From assembly GCA_013396995.1 (NCBI GenBank), contig VWZP01008273.1:568008-632007 (forward strand): a stretch of 64,000 bases of DNA, written 5' to 3'. Shown piece after piece: positions 36,624 to 49,300 of this stretch; the first letter of the stretch is position 1; each line of letters starts with the position of its first letter. A model generated the notes under the pieces. The model had not been told where the DNA came from. It was given only the letters and a program-made list of their open reading frames with translations, and ran no database searches. This DNA comes from Dicaeum eximium. Lineage: Eukaryota; Chordata; Aves; Passeriformes; Dicaeidae. The translations under genes were made by a program, and so were the position numbers.

Positions 36624-38866
36624 TTCTTTTTTTTTTTTTTTTTTTCCCCTCCCTCCCAGAACTCCCCCGCAGGATATGTAGCTTTACGATGATGATTTTC
36701 TACAGATGGATATTAAAAAAAAAAAAAAGGCGAAAAAGAAAAAAAATTATAAATATTATTTAAAGAGGATATGGTTAACAGCTGAACTTGTCAACACCAC
36801 TTTATCAAGTCACTCATCTTGTTTATCTTCCAGAAATAAGAGGAAAACAAATCCTTCACTTTTTTTTTTCCTTTTCTTTTTTTTTTTTTTTTCCCCTCCC
36901 CCCCAGAACTCGCCCGCAGGATATGTAGCTTTACGATGATGATTTTCTACAGATGGATAATAAAAAAAAAAAAAAGGCGAAAAAGAAAAAAAATTATAAA
37001 TATTATTTAAAGAGGATATGGTTAACAGCTGAACTTGTCAACACCACTTTATCAAGTCACTCATCTTGTTTATCTTCCAGAAATAAGAGGAAAACAAATC
37101 CTTCCCTTTTTTTTTTCCTTTTCTTTTTTTTTTTTTTTTCCCCTCCCCCCCAGAACTCGCCCGCAGGATATGTAGCTTTACGATGATGATTTTCTACAGA
37201 TGGATAATAAAAAAAAAAAAAAGGCGAAAAAGAAAAAAAATTATAAATATTATTTAAAGAGGATATGGTTAACAGCTGAACTTGTCAACACCACTTTATC
37301 AAGTCACTCATCTTGTTTATCTTCCAGAAATAAGAGGAAAACAAATCCTTCCCTTTTTTTTTTCCTTTTCTTTTTTTTTTTTTTTTCCCCTCCCCCCCAG
37401 AACTCGCCCGCAGGATATGTAGCTTTACGATGATGATTTTCTACAGATGGATAATAAAAAAAAAAAAAAGGCGAAAAAGAAAAAAAATTATAAATATTAT
37501 TTAAAGAGGATATGGTTAACAGCTGAACTTGTCAACACCACTTTATCAAGTCACTCATCTTGTTTATCTTCCAGAAATAAGAGGAAAACAAATCCTTCCC
37601 TTTTTTTTTTCCTTTTCTTTTTTTTTTTTTTTTCCCCTCCCCCCCAGAACTCGCCCGCAGGATATGTAGCTTTACGATGATGATTTTCTACAGATGGATA
37701 ATAAAAAAAAAAAAAAGGCGAAAAAGAAAAAAAATTATAAATATTATTTAAAGAGGATATGGTTAACAGCTGAACTTGTCAACACCACTTTATCAAGTCA
37801 CTCATCTTGTTTATCTTCCAGAAATAAGAGGAAAACAAATCCTTCCCTTTTTTTTTTCCTTTTCTTTTTTTTTTTTTTTTCCCCTCCCCCCCAGAACTCG
37901 CCCGCAGGATATGTAGCTTTACGATGATGATTTTCTACAGATGGATAATAAAAAAAAAAAAAAGGCGAAAAAGAAAAAAAATTATAAATATTATTTAAAG
38001 AGGATATGGTTAACAGCTGAACTTGTCAACACCACTTTATCAAGTCACTCATCTTGTTTATCTTCCAGAAATAAGAGGAAAACAAATCCTTCCCTTTTTT
38101 TTTTCCTTTTCTTTTTTTTTTTTTTTTCCCCTCCCCCCCAGAACTCGCCCGCAGGATATGTAGCTTTACGATGATGATTTTCTACAGATGGATAATAAAA
38201 AAAAAAAAAAGGCGAAAAAGAAAAAAAATTATAAATATTATTTAAAGAGGATATGGTTAACAGCTGAACTTGTCAACACCACTTTATCAAGTCACTCATC
38301 TTGTTTATCTTCCAGAAATAAGAGGAAAACAAATCCTTCCCTTTTTTTTTTCCTTTTCTTTTTTTTTTTTTTTTCCCCTCCCCCCCAGAACTCGCCCGCA
38401 GGATATGTAGCTTTACGATGATGATTTTCTACAGATGGATAATAAAAAAAAAAAAAAGGCGAAAAAGAAAAAAAATTATAAATATTATTTAAAGAGGATA
38501 TGGTTAACAGCTGAACTTGTCAACACCACTTTATCAAGTCACTCATCTTGTTTATCTTCCAGAAATAAGAGGAAAACAAATCCTTCCCTTTTTTTTTTCC
38601 TTTTCTTTTTTTTTTTTTTTTCCCCTCCCCCCCAGAACTCGCCCGCAGGATATGTAGCTTTACGATGATGATTTTCTACAGATGGATATTAAAAAAAAAA
38701 AAAAGGCGAAAAAGAAAAAAAATTATAAATATTATTTAAAGAGGATATGGTTAACAGCTGAACTTGTCAACACCACTTTATCAAGTCACTCATCTTGTTT
38801 TTCTTCCAGAAATAAGAGGAAAAAAAATCCTTCACTTTTTTTTTTCCTTTTCTTTTTTTTTTTTTT
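36624..38866 (+). repeat. 247-bp tandem array, nine copies, in the FOXN1 3' UTR/flank
   Basis: Copies begin (at 'agaact') at 36,658, 36,905, 37,152, 37,399, 37,646, 37,893, 38,140, 38,387 and 38,634, with an exact period of 247. Each holds a T-run plus C-run, a 'gatatgtagctttacgatga' block, an A-run with 'ggcgaaaaag', and 'ggttaacagctgaacttgtc'. Copies 2-8 appear identical down to homopolymer length. The first and last copies differ from them at shared sites (gatatt versus gataat; ttcac versus ttccc). The identical 77-codon open frame in each interior copy is an artefact. The array starts about 80 bases after the FOXN1 stop codon. Confidence 0.98.
36712..36717 (+). promoter_or_regulatory. Candidate FOXN1 poly(A) signal ATTAAA (array copy 1)
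   Basis: ATTAAA lies 166 bases after the stop codon. In array copies 2-8 the same site reads AATAAA, first at 36,959-36,964 and repeated every 247 bases. The last copy again reads ATTAAA. An A-run follows immediately, so usage cannot be judged from sequence alone. Confidence 0.4.
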
Positions 38867-39175
38867 CTTTAACGAAAGCTGCTTGCAAATGAACACAGAA
38901 CTCACAGCACACAACAATTTAACTTATTTCTTGGAGCCACTGATGGCGACAACGTCCACCACAGACCACTCAAAATGTAAAATCTACCTATTAAAACATT
39001 TATAGTCCCCTTGAAAGAAGTTCTGGGTTTTGGTAAACACGAACTGAAAATTCTGCAAGTATTAGAAGACTGAGGACAAGCTGCTGACAGACCAAACCAA
39101 AGCAACAAATATACTTCAGTGGAAAATATCTAAGTTTTACTGTATTTAAAAAGAAATTTTAAACTCTGCTTTTTT

Positions 39176-39181
39176 AATAAA
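39176..39181 (+). promoter_or_regulatory. Candidate distal FOXN1 poly(A) signal AATAAA
   Basis: AATAAA within 'tttttaataaaaaag', about 2.6 kb after the stop codon and beyond the tandem array. If used, the whole array would be in the mature 3' UTR. Sequence-only inference. Confidence 0.3.
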
Positions 39182-39613
39182 AAAGAACAAAACTATTTAG
39201 TAGAACTTCTACTTGGCTGGAAATTATTCCCATTCATGCCTCTTGTCTTTTGCCACATAAACTAAGCATTCACATGAATTATTAAGCCATTTTTTAAATG
39301 GTAGTAACAAAGAAGAGAGAAATTGCAGTTGCCAAATCCAGAGAGCATCCGTGTTTTAACTGATACCTCCAGTGGGGTTTATTGTGATGCTGAACCAAAT
39401 CTTGCAGTAGGTTCCTACTGTGAACTAAACTTAGGCCAGTTTTTCAATACTTTTCTCCCTCTAATTTTCTACAAAGCTGGAATAAAAAAGTAGAAAAATA
39501 GAGTAAAAGAGAATAAAACAATTATGGATTAAGTGATGCAATATAAACCCAGAGTAAGCTGGAGAAAGAACTTAACAGCACTATGGAAAATACTCTAAAA
39601 ACCCAAAAAAATA

Positions 39614-39786
39614 TCAGGGTGGCCAGAGCAGCTGTGGCTGCCCCATCCCTGGGAGTGCCCAAGGCCAGGTTGGACGGGGCTTGGGACAATCTGGGACAGT
39701 GGAAGGTGTCCCTGCCATGGCAGAGGGTGGCACTGGGTGATCTTTAAGGTCCTTTCCAACCCAACCCATTCTGGGATTCTCTGATC
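39614..39786 (+). mobile_element. CR1 LINE 3'-end fragment
   Basis: Sense CR1 tail: 'gcagctgtggctgccccatc', 'aaggccaggttggacgggg', 'ggaaggtgtccctgccatgg', 'gggtgatctttaaggtcc', 'ccaacccaacccattctg', ending 'ggattctctgat'. A well-preserved copy of about 170 bp. Confidence 0.95.
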
Positions 39787-40369
39787 TCTATTCACAGATG
39801 ATGTAAACTCAGACTAAAGCAAGGGGGTTAAAACTTGAGTCAGATTGAGTGATTTAGACCATGGAAAAGCAAGGAGGGATTCTCAAGGATGGAACAAAGG
39901 AGGTGGAATTGTTAAAATAAAAAGACACAGAGGTTTAATTGGCTGCTGTGTCACAGCAAGATCTGCCCAAACCCAGGCCTAAAGCTACACCCTCACCCTT
40001 TCCTACTAGTCCAGACTTAAAATCAGATTAGGGGCAGACGGATAAAGGCACTTAGGAGGAACACATGTGATGCAGCTTTGTAATCCCTCACGCAACCACC
40101 AAGAAATCCTCACTTGACTCCAGCTCCTCTTCCTGCAAAGAGAATAAGGAGCACAAGAAATGCACTCAGGTTGGCCAAGCTGCTCCAGGAAAAAAAAAAA
40201 AAGCAGCAGGATGAGAGTTATGCAAACGTGTTAGAGCTGGGGCAATCAGGTTTTGGCCATCTTAACATTTGGATATGGAAATACAGAAAAAGTTACATGT
40301 GACACATTATTAGAAATGTAAATATTATGGTAAGTCTAAAGCATGTAGTGAGTATAAAGCTGCTAAACA

Positions 40370-40740
40370 GTATATAACTATTACATAACTATAAAGTATA
40401 ACTATAAAGTATAACTATAAAGTATAACTATAAAGTATAACTATAACTATAACTATAACTATAAATATAAATATAAATATAAATATAAATATAAATATAA
40501 ATATAAATATAAATATGTGTGTATATGTGTGTGTAATATATATACAATATATATAAAGCACAATATGTGTATATAAAACACTTATACACTATGTGCATAT
40601 GAACAGAAAATTATATGTACATATAGCATTATATGTACATATAAAATACTATTTATAAGCAGTGTGTGTGCATATATATAAAACTATATATATATTTAAA
40701 AACATACCATAAATATATATATTTATATAGATATATATTC
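40370..40740. repeat. TA-rich compound microsatellite
   Basis: Successive blocks: an 11-bp unit 'tataaagtaac-like' run near 40,380-40,440, (ATAACT)n, (ATAAAT)n at about 40,460-40,515, then TGTGTATA and TATATA tracts. Non-coding. Confidence 0.92.
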
Positions 40741-43700
40741 AGTACAATTTAAGAATCACCAGCTTACAACTAAATACACAATATTTAGAGTAGATATTAT
40801 TAGAAGGATATTATTACCTAAGTTCCTTTTTAAAAGAAATAAGTACACATTTTAGTCAAATAAATACACATTTTAATACAGACATGCATTGAGGAAAAGC
40901 AAAACCAAAGCAGCCCCTTCCCTCTGCTCTGGCACTGTTTTTGTACTCCTGTGGCTCTTGAACACACAGCTACTCTGATGCTTTAAAATGTCACCACCAC
41001 TCTAAAGCCAAAAATAATAATTGGTAAATAATGTTCTCTACAAATATAAGACACAGGTTTAGCTCACGGGAGGGGCAGGACCAGGTGTCCAGACCCTCCA
41101 AACTCCTCAAATTCATTTCAGCCACTTCAGGCCCAGTGGGAATTCTGCCCATCTCCATCCTCAAGGAATTTCTGGGTAAGAACCTTTCCATTTCGAGGCT
41201 TTTCTCTGCAAACAGCAAAGAGTTGGCACATGGATTTTCTGAAACATTTTCAGGACCCCAAGGGAGTGAGATGCTCAGTTTTCCATGACTTTCAGTCACT
41301 GTTTGCACCAAATTCTCGTTAAATCCTTTTTAAACTCCTTACAAATTCCCCTCCTGAGTCTCACACAGTGAACCACACCACGGCCAGAGCACCACAGGCC
41401 TTTGCAAGATATTCCTGACAGAATTCCCAGTATTTTATATTTGGTAGAGGGAGACAAAAACAACAACAAAAAAAAAAAGCATGAGAACACACCAGAGGAA
41501 GTGCATGGGATGGCTCATTGCTCTGAAAACAAGGCAGAAATGTAATGAAATATTTATGGTTAAAGCAAATCCATGGCACATGAAAAAGTCCCTCAAAACT
41601 GACATTAGGAATCTGGACAACGTTATCAAGCTGAGTTAATTATTTGAAATGTGAAACTCCACAAATATTTGAAATGTGAAAGCGAGAAAAGGAAAACTGC
41701 TTTTTCTGAGTCAAAGATTCATAATTTATGGGCACAACAGCCCATCATGATTTGTTAATTCCTGTGTGTCACTCGTGTCCTCTGTGGCCTCAGCCATTCC
41801 CTCAGAGGCACCAATATATTCCATGCTTGTGACCACACACATGATCACAAGCTGGAGCGGGAGGAAGAAATAGAGAAGAAATCAAACTGTCAGACTTTAT
41901 TCTATTTTTTTTTTAATGAGTCTTTGAAGAATGATGAGACATAAAGAACAAAAGGGAAAAAAAAAACACTTTAACATGTTTTTTCTTGTGCTTTCTGGAG
42001 TTTCTTGTATCCACACCAGAGGTCTGTCCTCCCTTTATGAAGTTATTTATTCAAAGAACCTAAAAGCACTTTCTCCAATGCATTCCATATTTAATGGAAT
42101 TAAATTAATAGTTGGACATTTCATAGAAGTTACAAGAAAAGTCCTGTAATAACTTTTATTAAAAAAGAGTTTTGTTTAAGATAAACAAACAAACAATACT
42201 GTAAGTTATTAACTAATATAAATTGTCTGGGTTTGGGTTTCCCTTCCTGCTCCACCTCAGGCTCCTACATCTGAAATTTTATTGTCTTGCTTCAATTTAG
42301 CATTAGTGATTCTGGTAGACACAAAACCAACTCATTGAAATATGGGTTCATATACTATAAATTACAATTCCAGAACAATTACTAAATGAAAATTTGAAAT
42401 TATGTTTATTTAACTACTTTTATTTAAGTTTATATACAAGAATAACCCTCAGCTTGTGCAATCCTTATTTTTGACTTTTGAAATAACTTGATATACTGAT
42501 AGCACATAAACATTTCCTTAGAGCTGGTGACACCTTATTTTGTACCTACCATAAAATCAGTATTTTGCACACATTGCAAATCTATTTCAGGTACATTTGC
42601 ATTAAATTCCATTTTAAGCAGCACTCTTAAAACAGGGGGAGAAAGGAAAGAATGAAGTTTTCCTAGTCCAAGGCTAATGCTGTCTGCTTAATCAGCCTCT
42701 TCCAAAGAGATTATGCAAACCTGTCTAGGAGAAAAAATAACCTTAAGTGCAATTACCATAAAAATATCTTATTACCAAACAGAAGAAAGTGCTCACAGCT
42801 GCCCTCTCCAACATATGATTAGGAAAAAATTGCACTCCAAAGTTTAGGATTTATTAGTTTAACCTTTTTTTTTTATTGCAGGTTTCATTTAAACTTCAAA
42901 ACATTCAAATAACCATGCATATTAAAAATTGTATTTTGAAGCTCTTTTCTCCTCTCATGGGCCCAAATTATTACAAGACTTCTGCCTCCCATATTTGCCT
43001 GTTCCTGGTATAAAAACATCACCCCTGAACATTCCCTTGCTTTTGCTGAGATAGGAACTGATCTGAGAATTCTCTCTGCACAGGCTTTCAAACCCCTGGC
43101 ACAGCATTTAAACCCAGCAGTGATTAACTGGAATTATGGGACAGATAAAAAACTGAATATCACATCAGCTTTATTGTACACAAAGCTCGAGAAGTGCAAC
43201 CGACTCATTGGCACTTTCAAACAAATTTAAACTCCTGGAATAAATATTTGGATTCCAGAATTTAGTTTACCAGGGCTGCTGCTCTCCATTTTTGTACTTC
43301 AGGCTTCCAGATCTGTGTGTAAATGTTTGTGTTTAGACTATTAAATATCAAAACCTGTAAAACACTTTTACATGAGATTTTCCTGACCTCCTAATCCATT
43401 TCCAGTCTTACACAAACAAACCCAAAACCCTCAGTAGTAGAAGATAAACTCTCTGGTTTATCACTGTGCATTTCCTCCCTGCAATGATATAAATGGAAGC
43501 TTTAAAGAAGTATTTTCCATCTGTGGTCACAGCAAAAATTGAATTGAGAACTACTAAAATAATGAATGATTTACTATAAAACAGAATTTAGATGAATTAG
43601 ATTTAGATGAATTAGAATTTAGATTTAGTTACCATAAAGCAGAATTTAGATGCAGTCTGTGTAGAAGCAGAAAAGGGCTATTTTTTTTAGTTCCAAGAAA

Positions 43701-43904
43701 TAAACACACACAAAGAATATTTGTTTGCATGGAAAATACTGAAATTACTGAAAATTACAGCAGTGGGAAGATCATTAATGCACGTGGCACTTATTTCACC
43801 CAGGGGCTCTTATTCAAGCAGCACACTGATGATAAATACCAGGTATTTGGTATAATTGTAATAAATGCTGACTGAAACATGAAACTGATGACTTTCAGGT
43901 CTTT

Positions 43905-44195
43905 TTTAAATCATAAAATCACAGAATGGTTTGGGTGGGAAGGGACCTTCAAGACCATTTTGCTCCAACACCTTCCACTAGGCCAGGTTGCTCCAAGACT
44001 GACACTGAGCCACAACTTCCATGTGTTTCACCACCCTCACAGCCAAAAATTCCTCCCTCATATCCCATCTAAAGCTCTCCTCTCTCAGTTTGAAGCCATT
44101 TCCCCTTGTCCTGACTTCTCAAAATCCCCACCCAGCCCTTTTGGAGGCCCTTTGGACAAGTAAAGGCCGCAATAAATTCAGCCTGGAGCCATTTT
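43905..44195 (-). mobile_element. CR1 LINE fragment (longer copy)
   Basis: The + strand reads 'aaatcacagaatggtttggg', 'gggaagggaccttcaagacc', 'ccttccactaggccaggttg', 'caccaccctcacagccaaaa', 'tttgaagccatttccccttg', antisense to about 290 bp of the CR1 3' end. Confidence 0.92.
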
Positions 44196-45439
44196 GCTGC
44201 CTGGATGATTGGGAGAATCCTGCTCTGGATGGATCCAGCTGTGACCTGGGCACAGGAGAGGCCAGAGGAACCATTAAAGATTTATTCCTGACAAAACCAA
44301 TTAGGCCTGGCTGTGCAGCAAAGGCCCTCGTTAGTCACATGAATTAATTCCTTACTCACGCCATCGGCACCAGGAAATTCATTCCAAGCCCAGGCTGGGT
44401 GGGTGAGGGAAAAAAACCCACAGAAGAAGCACATCTGTCCCAAAAAACCACTGGAGAAGGGAATTCACATTATTTGGATGAACATAGAGTTCAAGATCTT
44501 GCTTGTTCCAGGAAGCTGTTGAAGAATTTAATTTCAAGAACATGAATAAGCCCAGCGTGTTTGGGCCTGCTGCAGGCACCAGGCCTGAACGATCTCTTGA
44601 GGCGTTTATCAGACTTGCCTTTCCCTCTAGAACAACTTCAAAACATAAAAAAACTCCTAAAACACACAGAAAAAAAAAAATTTCTACCAATAAAACATAC
44701 AGAAAAAGTATTTCCCACCAAATACTCAGTTTATCTAGGAGAAAACACCAATGCTCAGTTGGCATTAAAGGCATAAAGAAGTTCAAACTTGACATGATCT
44801 TTCTCATTTTAAAATACCTCACAGAAATTTAAACACTGGCTGAAATAATAGCTCTTAAAAATTATCTGAGTGGTGACACTTGTGCTTGTGTTTCCTCCAA
44901 GCATCTCTTGCCACACAGCCACAGGAAGCACGGCCCTGTGTTTGTCAGCTGCAAGGAACATTTCTGCACTGTTATTTCAAATTTAGGCTATGAGCAATGC
45001 CAGCTGATGAATTCCAGTGGGGAAATATCTTTAAAATCTGAGTGCTGAAGAGCCTTGGCGTGTCTGGGGCAGTGCTGTTCCTCTGGACTCGTGCTCAGGT
45101 CTCTGTGCACACTTTAATTTTAAGGGTTACAGTGAACCCTCTGTTCTCCTGACTTAAAAACTTGTGCAGACATCAAAGCAGGCAGCAGGTTTAATTAGAC
45201 ACTTAATTATAGATCAGGATGGTAAGGAATGCATTTGGGAAATAAAAACATGATTTTCAACCCCAGTCAAATGTGAACAGAGTAACACTGGCACAACATT
45301 GGTGCACTGTGCCCTTCACATAACTCACGAAAAACAAAGTTTGGGCTGGAGCTTTGGGTTTGGTGTTTGGTTGTTTTTTGGTGTTTTTTTTAACCAAAAT
45401 AGATTCTAAATATTTTTAGCTTTCAAGTCTGGCACATGT

Positions 45440-45540
45440 AGTTCTCTGGGCAACTTCTGCCAGGGACTCACCACCCTCACAGGGAAGAATTTCTTCCTCC
45501 TATCTAATTTAATTCCAATTGTCATTCCTCTCACATGGAT
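45440..45540 (-). mobile_element. CR1 LINE internal fragment
   Basis: 'ctctgggcaacttctgccag', 'ggactcaccaccctcacagg', 'gaagaatttcttcctcctat' and 'ctaatttaa' match the antisense of the CR1 segment just upstream of its tail. The terminal tail itself is missing. Confidence 0.75.
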
Positions 45541-46300
45541 TTATCCTCTCATTCCACAGGAAAGAAGAACTGAAGGTGTTTGGAACTCTTCTGTCTGTGT
45601 TATCTCCCTTTCATAAAGTAAATTTAATTATGTGTTTTCTCTGTTGCTGTTTGTAAATTCCCTGCCTGTTTTTATTTCTTGCTACAGATTTCTTTCATAT
45701 GCAGCTTCATTAACATGGTTTACGCCCTCCACTAGAATAATTAAATTATTATTAAATAAAACAGGCCTTGTTTTTATATAAGGTCCCAAGTCAGTTTTCA
45801 AAATAATGGTTGGGAATCATCCAACTGCAATTATGCTCTACCTACCTAAATTCTCTTTGTAGTTTTAATTAAAATACATTATACAAGATGATTTCACCTC
45901 CTATTTTAAGCTCTTGTACAGCACTGGTGAAGGGGGAAAAAAATCATCTTTGTAAAGGAATTGCTCTATTTTGTGGACTCATATAAGGAGAATAAATAGT
46001 TTTGGGTTATCCTAGCATGCAATGAGAGATTTCAGTAATCTCTAAAATTATCTTTAAAGTAAGATCCATTGTGCTAGAAGGAAAAATTGAGAAATTTAGA
46101 GTACTTTATCACTGAGAAGTGTTCTTCCTACAAGTGAAAAACATTAAGAGAATGCAAGTCAGAGATAGATGAATGCCGTTGAACAATGACAAATAAAATA
46201 GAAACATGGGGTGAACACAAGATTTGCCACAGTAACTCAGCAGCTGAGAAATGCCAAAGGAAATAAGGATCTAAGGAGAAGCAGTGAACATCTCCAGAAT

Positions 46301-46340
46301 GATTAGGCATATTTATTAATGATTAGGCATATTTATTAAT
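46301..46340 (+). repeat. 20-bp direct duplication
   Basis: 'gattaggcatatttattaat' occurs twice head to tail at 46,301-46,320 and 46,321-46,340. A small local duplication with no evident function. Confidence 0.95.
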
Positions 46341-49300
46341 GAGTGTGACAAACCAACTAAAGGGAGGGGGAGCATTGGTAATGCAGTGTATTTTTGGCAG
46401 ACATTTAACACTGTAGAGTTTTCATGGGGATTTTTTTTTTAAATTTAAGGTTCTTTGCAATCTCAGAAGATTTCTAAGCAAGTCCAGGTCATTATATATC
46501 TGCACCAAAATCAGAGAGACTGTTTAATCTGCTTTATTTGTTATTAGCACTGATTTTGCTCTTGGTTTTTTGGGTTTTTTTTAGGTATTCAGTGAATCAG
46601 CATCCAATCCTTGCAAGAATTCCAAGTCACAATCCAAAAGGGAAACCCTTGTATTAATAAATTCCTCACCCAAATTCCAGCACACAACAATGTCCTACAG
46701 CACATTGTGTCAGTGAGGAGTCCCCAGGAATTCTGTGGAATCAAAGTGAGTTATGGAAGATATTTTCAAACAAAAACATCCTACTTCTCTTCTTCCGAGA
46801 GTTGTTCTGCTCCCAGAGAAACACAGAGGTATTCCCAGGAATTTCTGAATAAAATATCAAAGCCACCAGGATGGAATTACTGCAGTAAAACTCCCTTCAG
46901 CCCGAGCAGCTGGTTCAGTTTGGGTCAGTAAGGCAGAGACAGCAATTTTCACATTAATTTCAAAACTTAATTCTCCAAAGTGCAGCCAGAAATCCTTCAG
47001 AAGCTCAACCTGGTGCGTAAGAGTGATCCAGGGAAGTCCAAGGTTCTGTTAATGTACTTTGAAACTCATTTATTTTTCACGTTTTTCATTTCTTAAAATT
47101 CTCAGATTTTTCACTTTGTTTTTCAAATTGACTTTTCAAAGTTGCAAATTTTTTTTAAATCACAACCTGATACACAGCTGTGATCTGTGCAACTCCGAAG
47201 TCCCATTAATGTAGTGGATACCAATTTATTTTAATTGCACCCCAAGACATTTTCCCAATCTGAAAGTTAAATCCCACTTGAACACTTTTAATGTGATGGT
47301 TTTACCCACAGAACTACCCAAGCCACTGCAGAGTCTTTCCATCAATCACCAAAAAATGAAGCTGCTCACACACATTCGTACAAAAAACAGAGTTTGAATA
47401 TTGATGGAAGAGACCTGAAATGAAAGTTTGAATGTTTTTTCATAGAAATATTTAAATAAAATAGACAACCACCTTCGTTTCTAGGATCAATAATTTATTT
47501 CTTTTTTTTTTTTTACATTTTGCAATTTGTTACAGGAGAAGAAACACTTGCTAATGGAAGTGACATGTTTTTGAACCATTTTCCAAGGTAATGGAAAAAG
47601 TTAAGCATATTCCCTAGGATGCACATCGACGACTAAGCTGCCAATATTAAATCAATTGAAGCAAGTGCAGTCCCTATTTAAACCTTGTATAAATTAATTT
47701 AAGGACTCTCCTTCTCCTACAGGAAGACTAAATTGTAGCATCTAATTTTCTTTTTTTTTTTTTTTTTTAATATCTGAAGTCTCAGTCTTTTCTCTCTCTC
47801 TCTACTTAATCTGCAAAAAGTCAAACAGGCTAAAGCCAAAGCCCCAGAACGGATTCCGTGCCAAGGTTCCTTCTATTCCTGGTGATCTCCTCAGTTCCCT
47901 CCTGTCCCAAAAAGGAAACAAAAGACTCCCAGTTTTCTGAAAACCAGATTCTCTGCATGGCAGTGCATTGCATTGCCACAGGATGGGCCACAGTGGATGT
48001 TCTCCCAGCAAACAAATCACTACCAAGGTACAAAGAATTAGAAATTAACTCAGTAAAAATGCTCCTAACCTTTTCCCAGTGATATAGCAACCAGAATCCT
48101 GCTTTCCTTCCACAAAAAATAGATTTTTTTTAAAATAAATACATTTTAATACAGACAATTCTGTTTCTATGCCAAGGGGAAAAAAAAAAGTCACATTCAA
48201 ACTGGTTTGCTGGGTGTATTAAGATACAAGCAGACACAAGAGCAGGCAGGAGCACGGGGGGTTTTTGGTGGGCTGCAGACACACAAACACCATTTCACCC
48301 ACTCACACCACTCAAATAAATCAGCAATTGCCATGTAGATTAAATTATATGAACTCTCAGTGGTATTTAAAATTAATTTTGAAAAGCCTCTATAAATTTA
48401 GGCAGTGTTTACACTGGGGGTAGGGAGAAGAACCATGAGCAGGAGCTCCCAGCTGCCTCAGACCCAGGAGAAAACTGAGTCACTCACCATGGCCTTGAAG
48501 CTCTTGGGTTCAAACAGCTGAAATTTTTTTTTTTTCTGTCCTTGTCCTCCTTTCCCTCACTTTTCCCCCTCAAATGCACACAAACCTGCCCAAATTCTGT
48601 GCCATACACACGGCTCCAGCTGCTGCTCCGCAGCCCCAAACGACAGCAATGATTTCTATGGTTTCCTTCCTAACCAGATCTAGTTAAAACTAAGCTGTTA
48701 ACCATCTTTTCCAGGTTATGAATAACTAATAGAGCATTTTTAGAATACTTACTGAATATGACAGTCGGGTATTAGCATTTTCTTACCTTAAATAGCCTAA
48801 ATCTTTGCATGACTAAAAGTTCCCTTTAACCTTTGTCATGAAGATTGGGGTTTGTTTTTTATGGGTTGATATGTAGGATAATTCTCAATATACTTTAACA
48901 GCTTTTTCTCAAACTGAAGGGATTTGGAAGTCAGTAGCCTGCATGTTTTACACACAGCCAGCCACCACTGTGACACTACACAAGATTTTGGAATAAAACT
49001 CAGAGGACAGAGGTGGAAAATAGAGCATCTTACTGACCTGCTCAAAAAACAAGACATAGAGAGACATTAAGAGCAAGAAACTAAACCCCAGCAGATTGTT
49101 TTCAACGCTGGAGAGACTTTCTACATTAAAATATTAAATAAATAAATAAATTATTCTGAGTCAGGAAGGGTGGATCATTCAGTTATTTCAGAAATGTCAC
49201 CACGTAACGGGTAATTCGCAGAAACAATTTTGGCTTTTGCCACCAAACTGAGAGCAAAGTTTCTAGATTTTCAACCACAGCTGATGTGTTAATTCTAAAA

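Noticed and set aside
36706..38668. Eight tandem 77-codon open frames, resembling a repeated small-protein family
   Set aside because: They are translations of the 247-bp 3' UTR tandem repeat, beginning within an A-run and full of K and F homopolymers.
36658..38866. CRISPR-like array
   Set aside because: Head-to-tail 247-bp units without distinct spacers in a vertebrate 3' UTR; not a CRISPR structure.
44379..44822. 147-codon minus-strand open frame in the intergenic region
   Set aside because: No recognisable domain; it contains long F/L runs from A-rich sequence, and a similar-length frame is open on the other strand.
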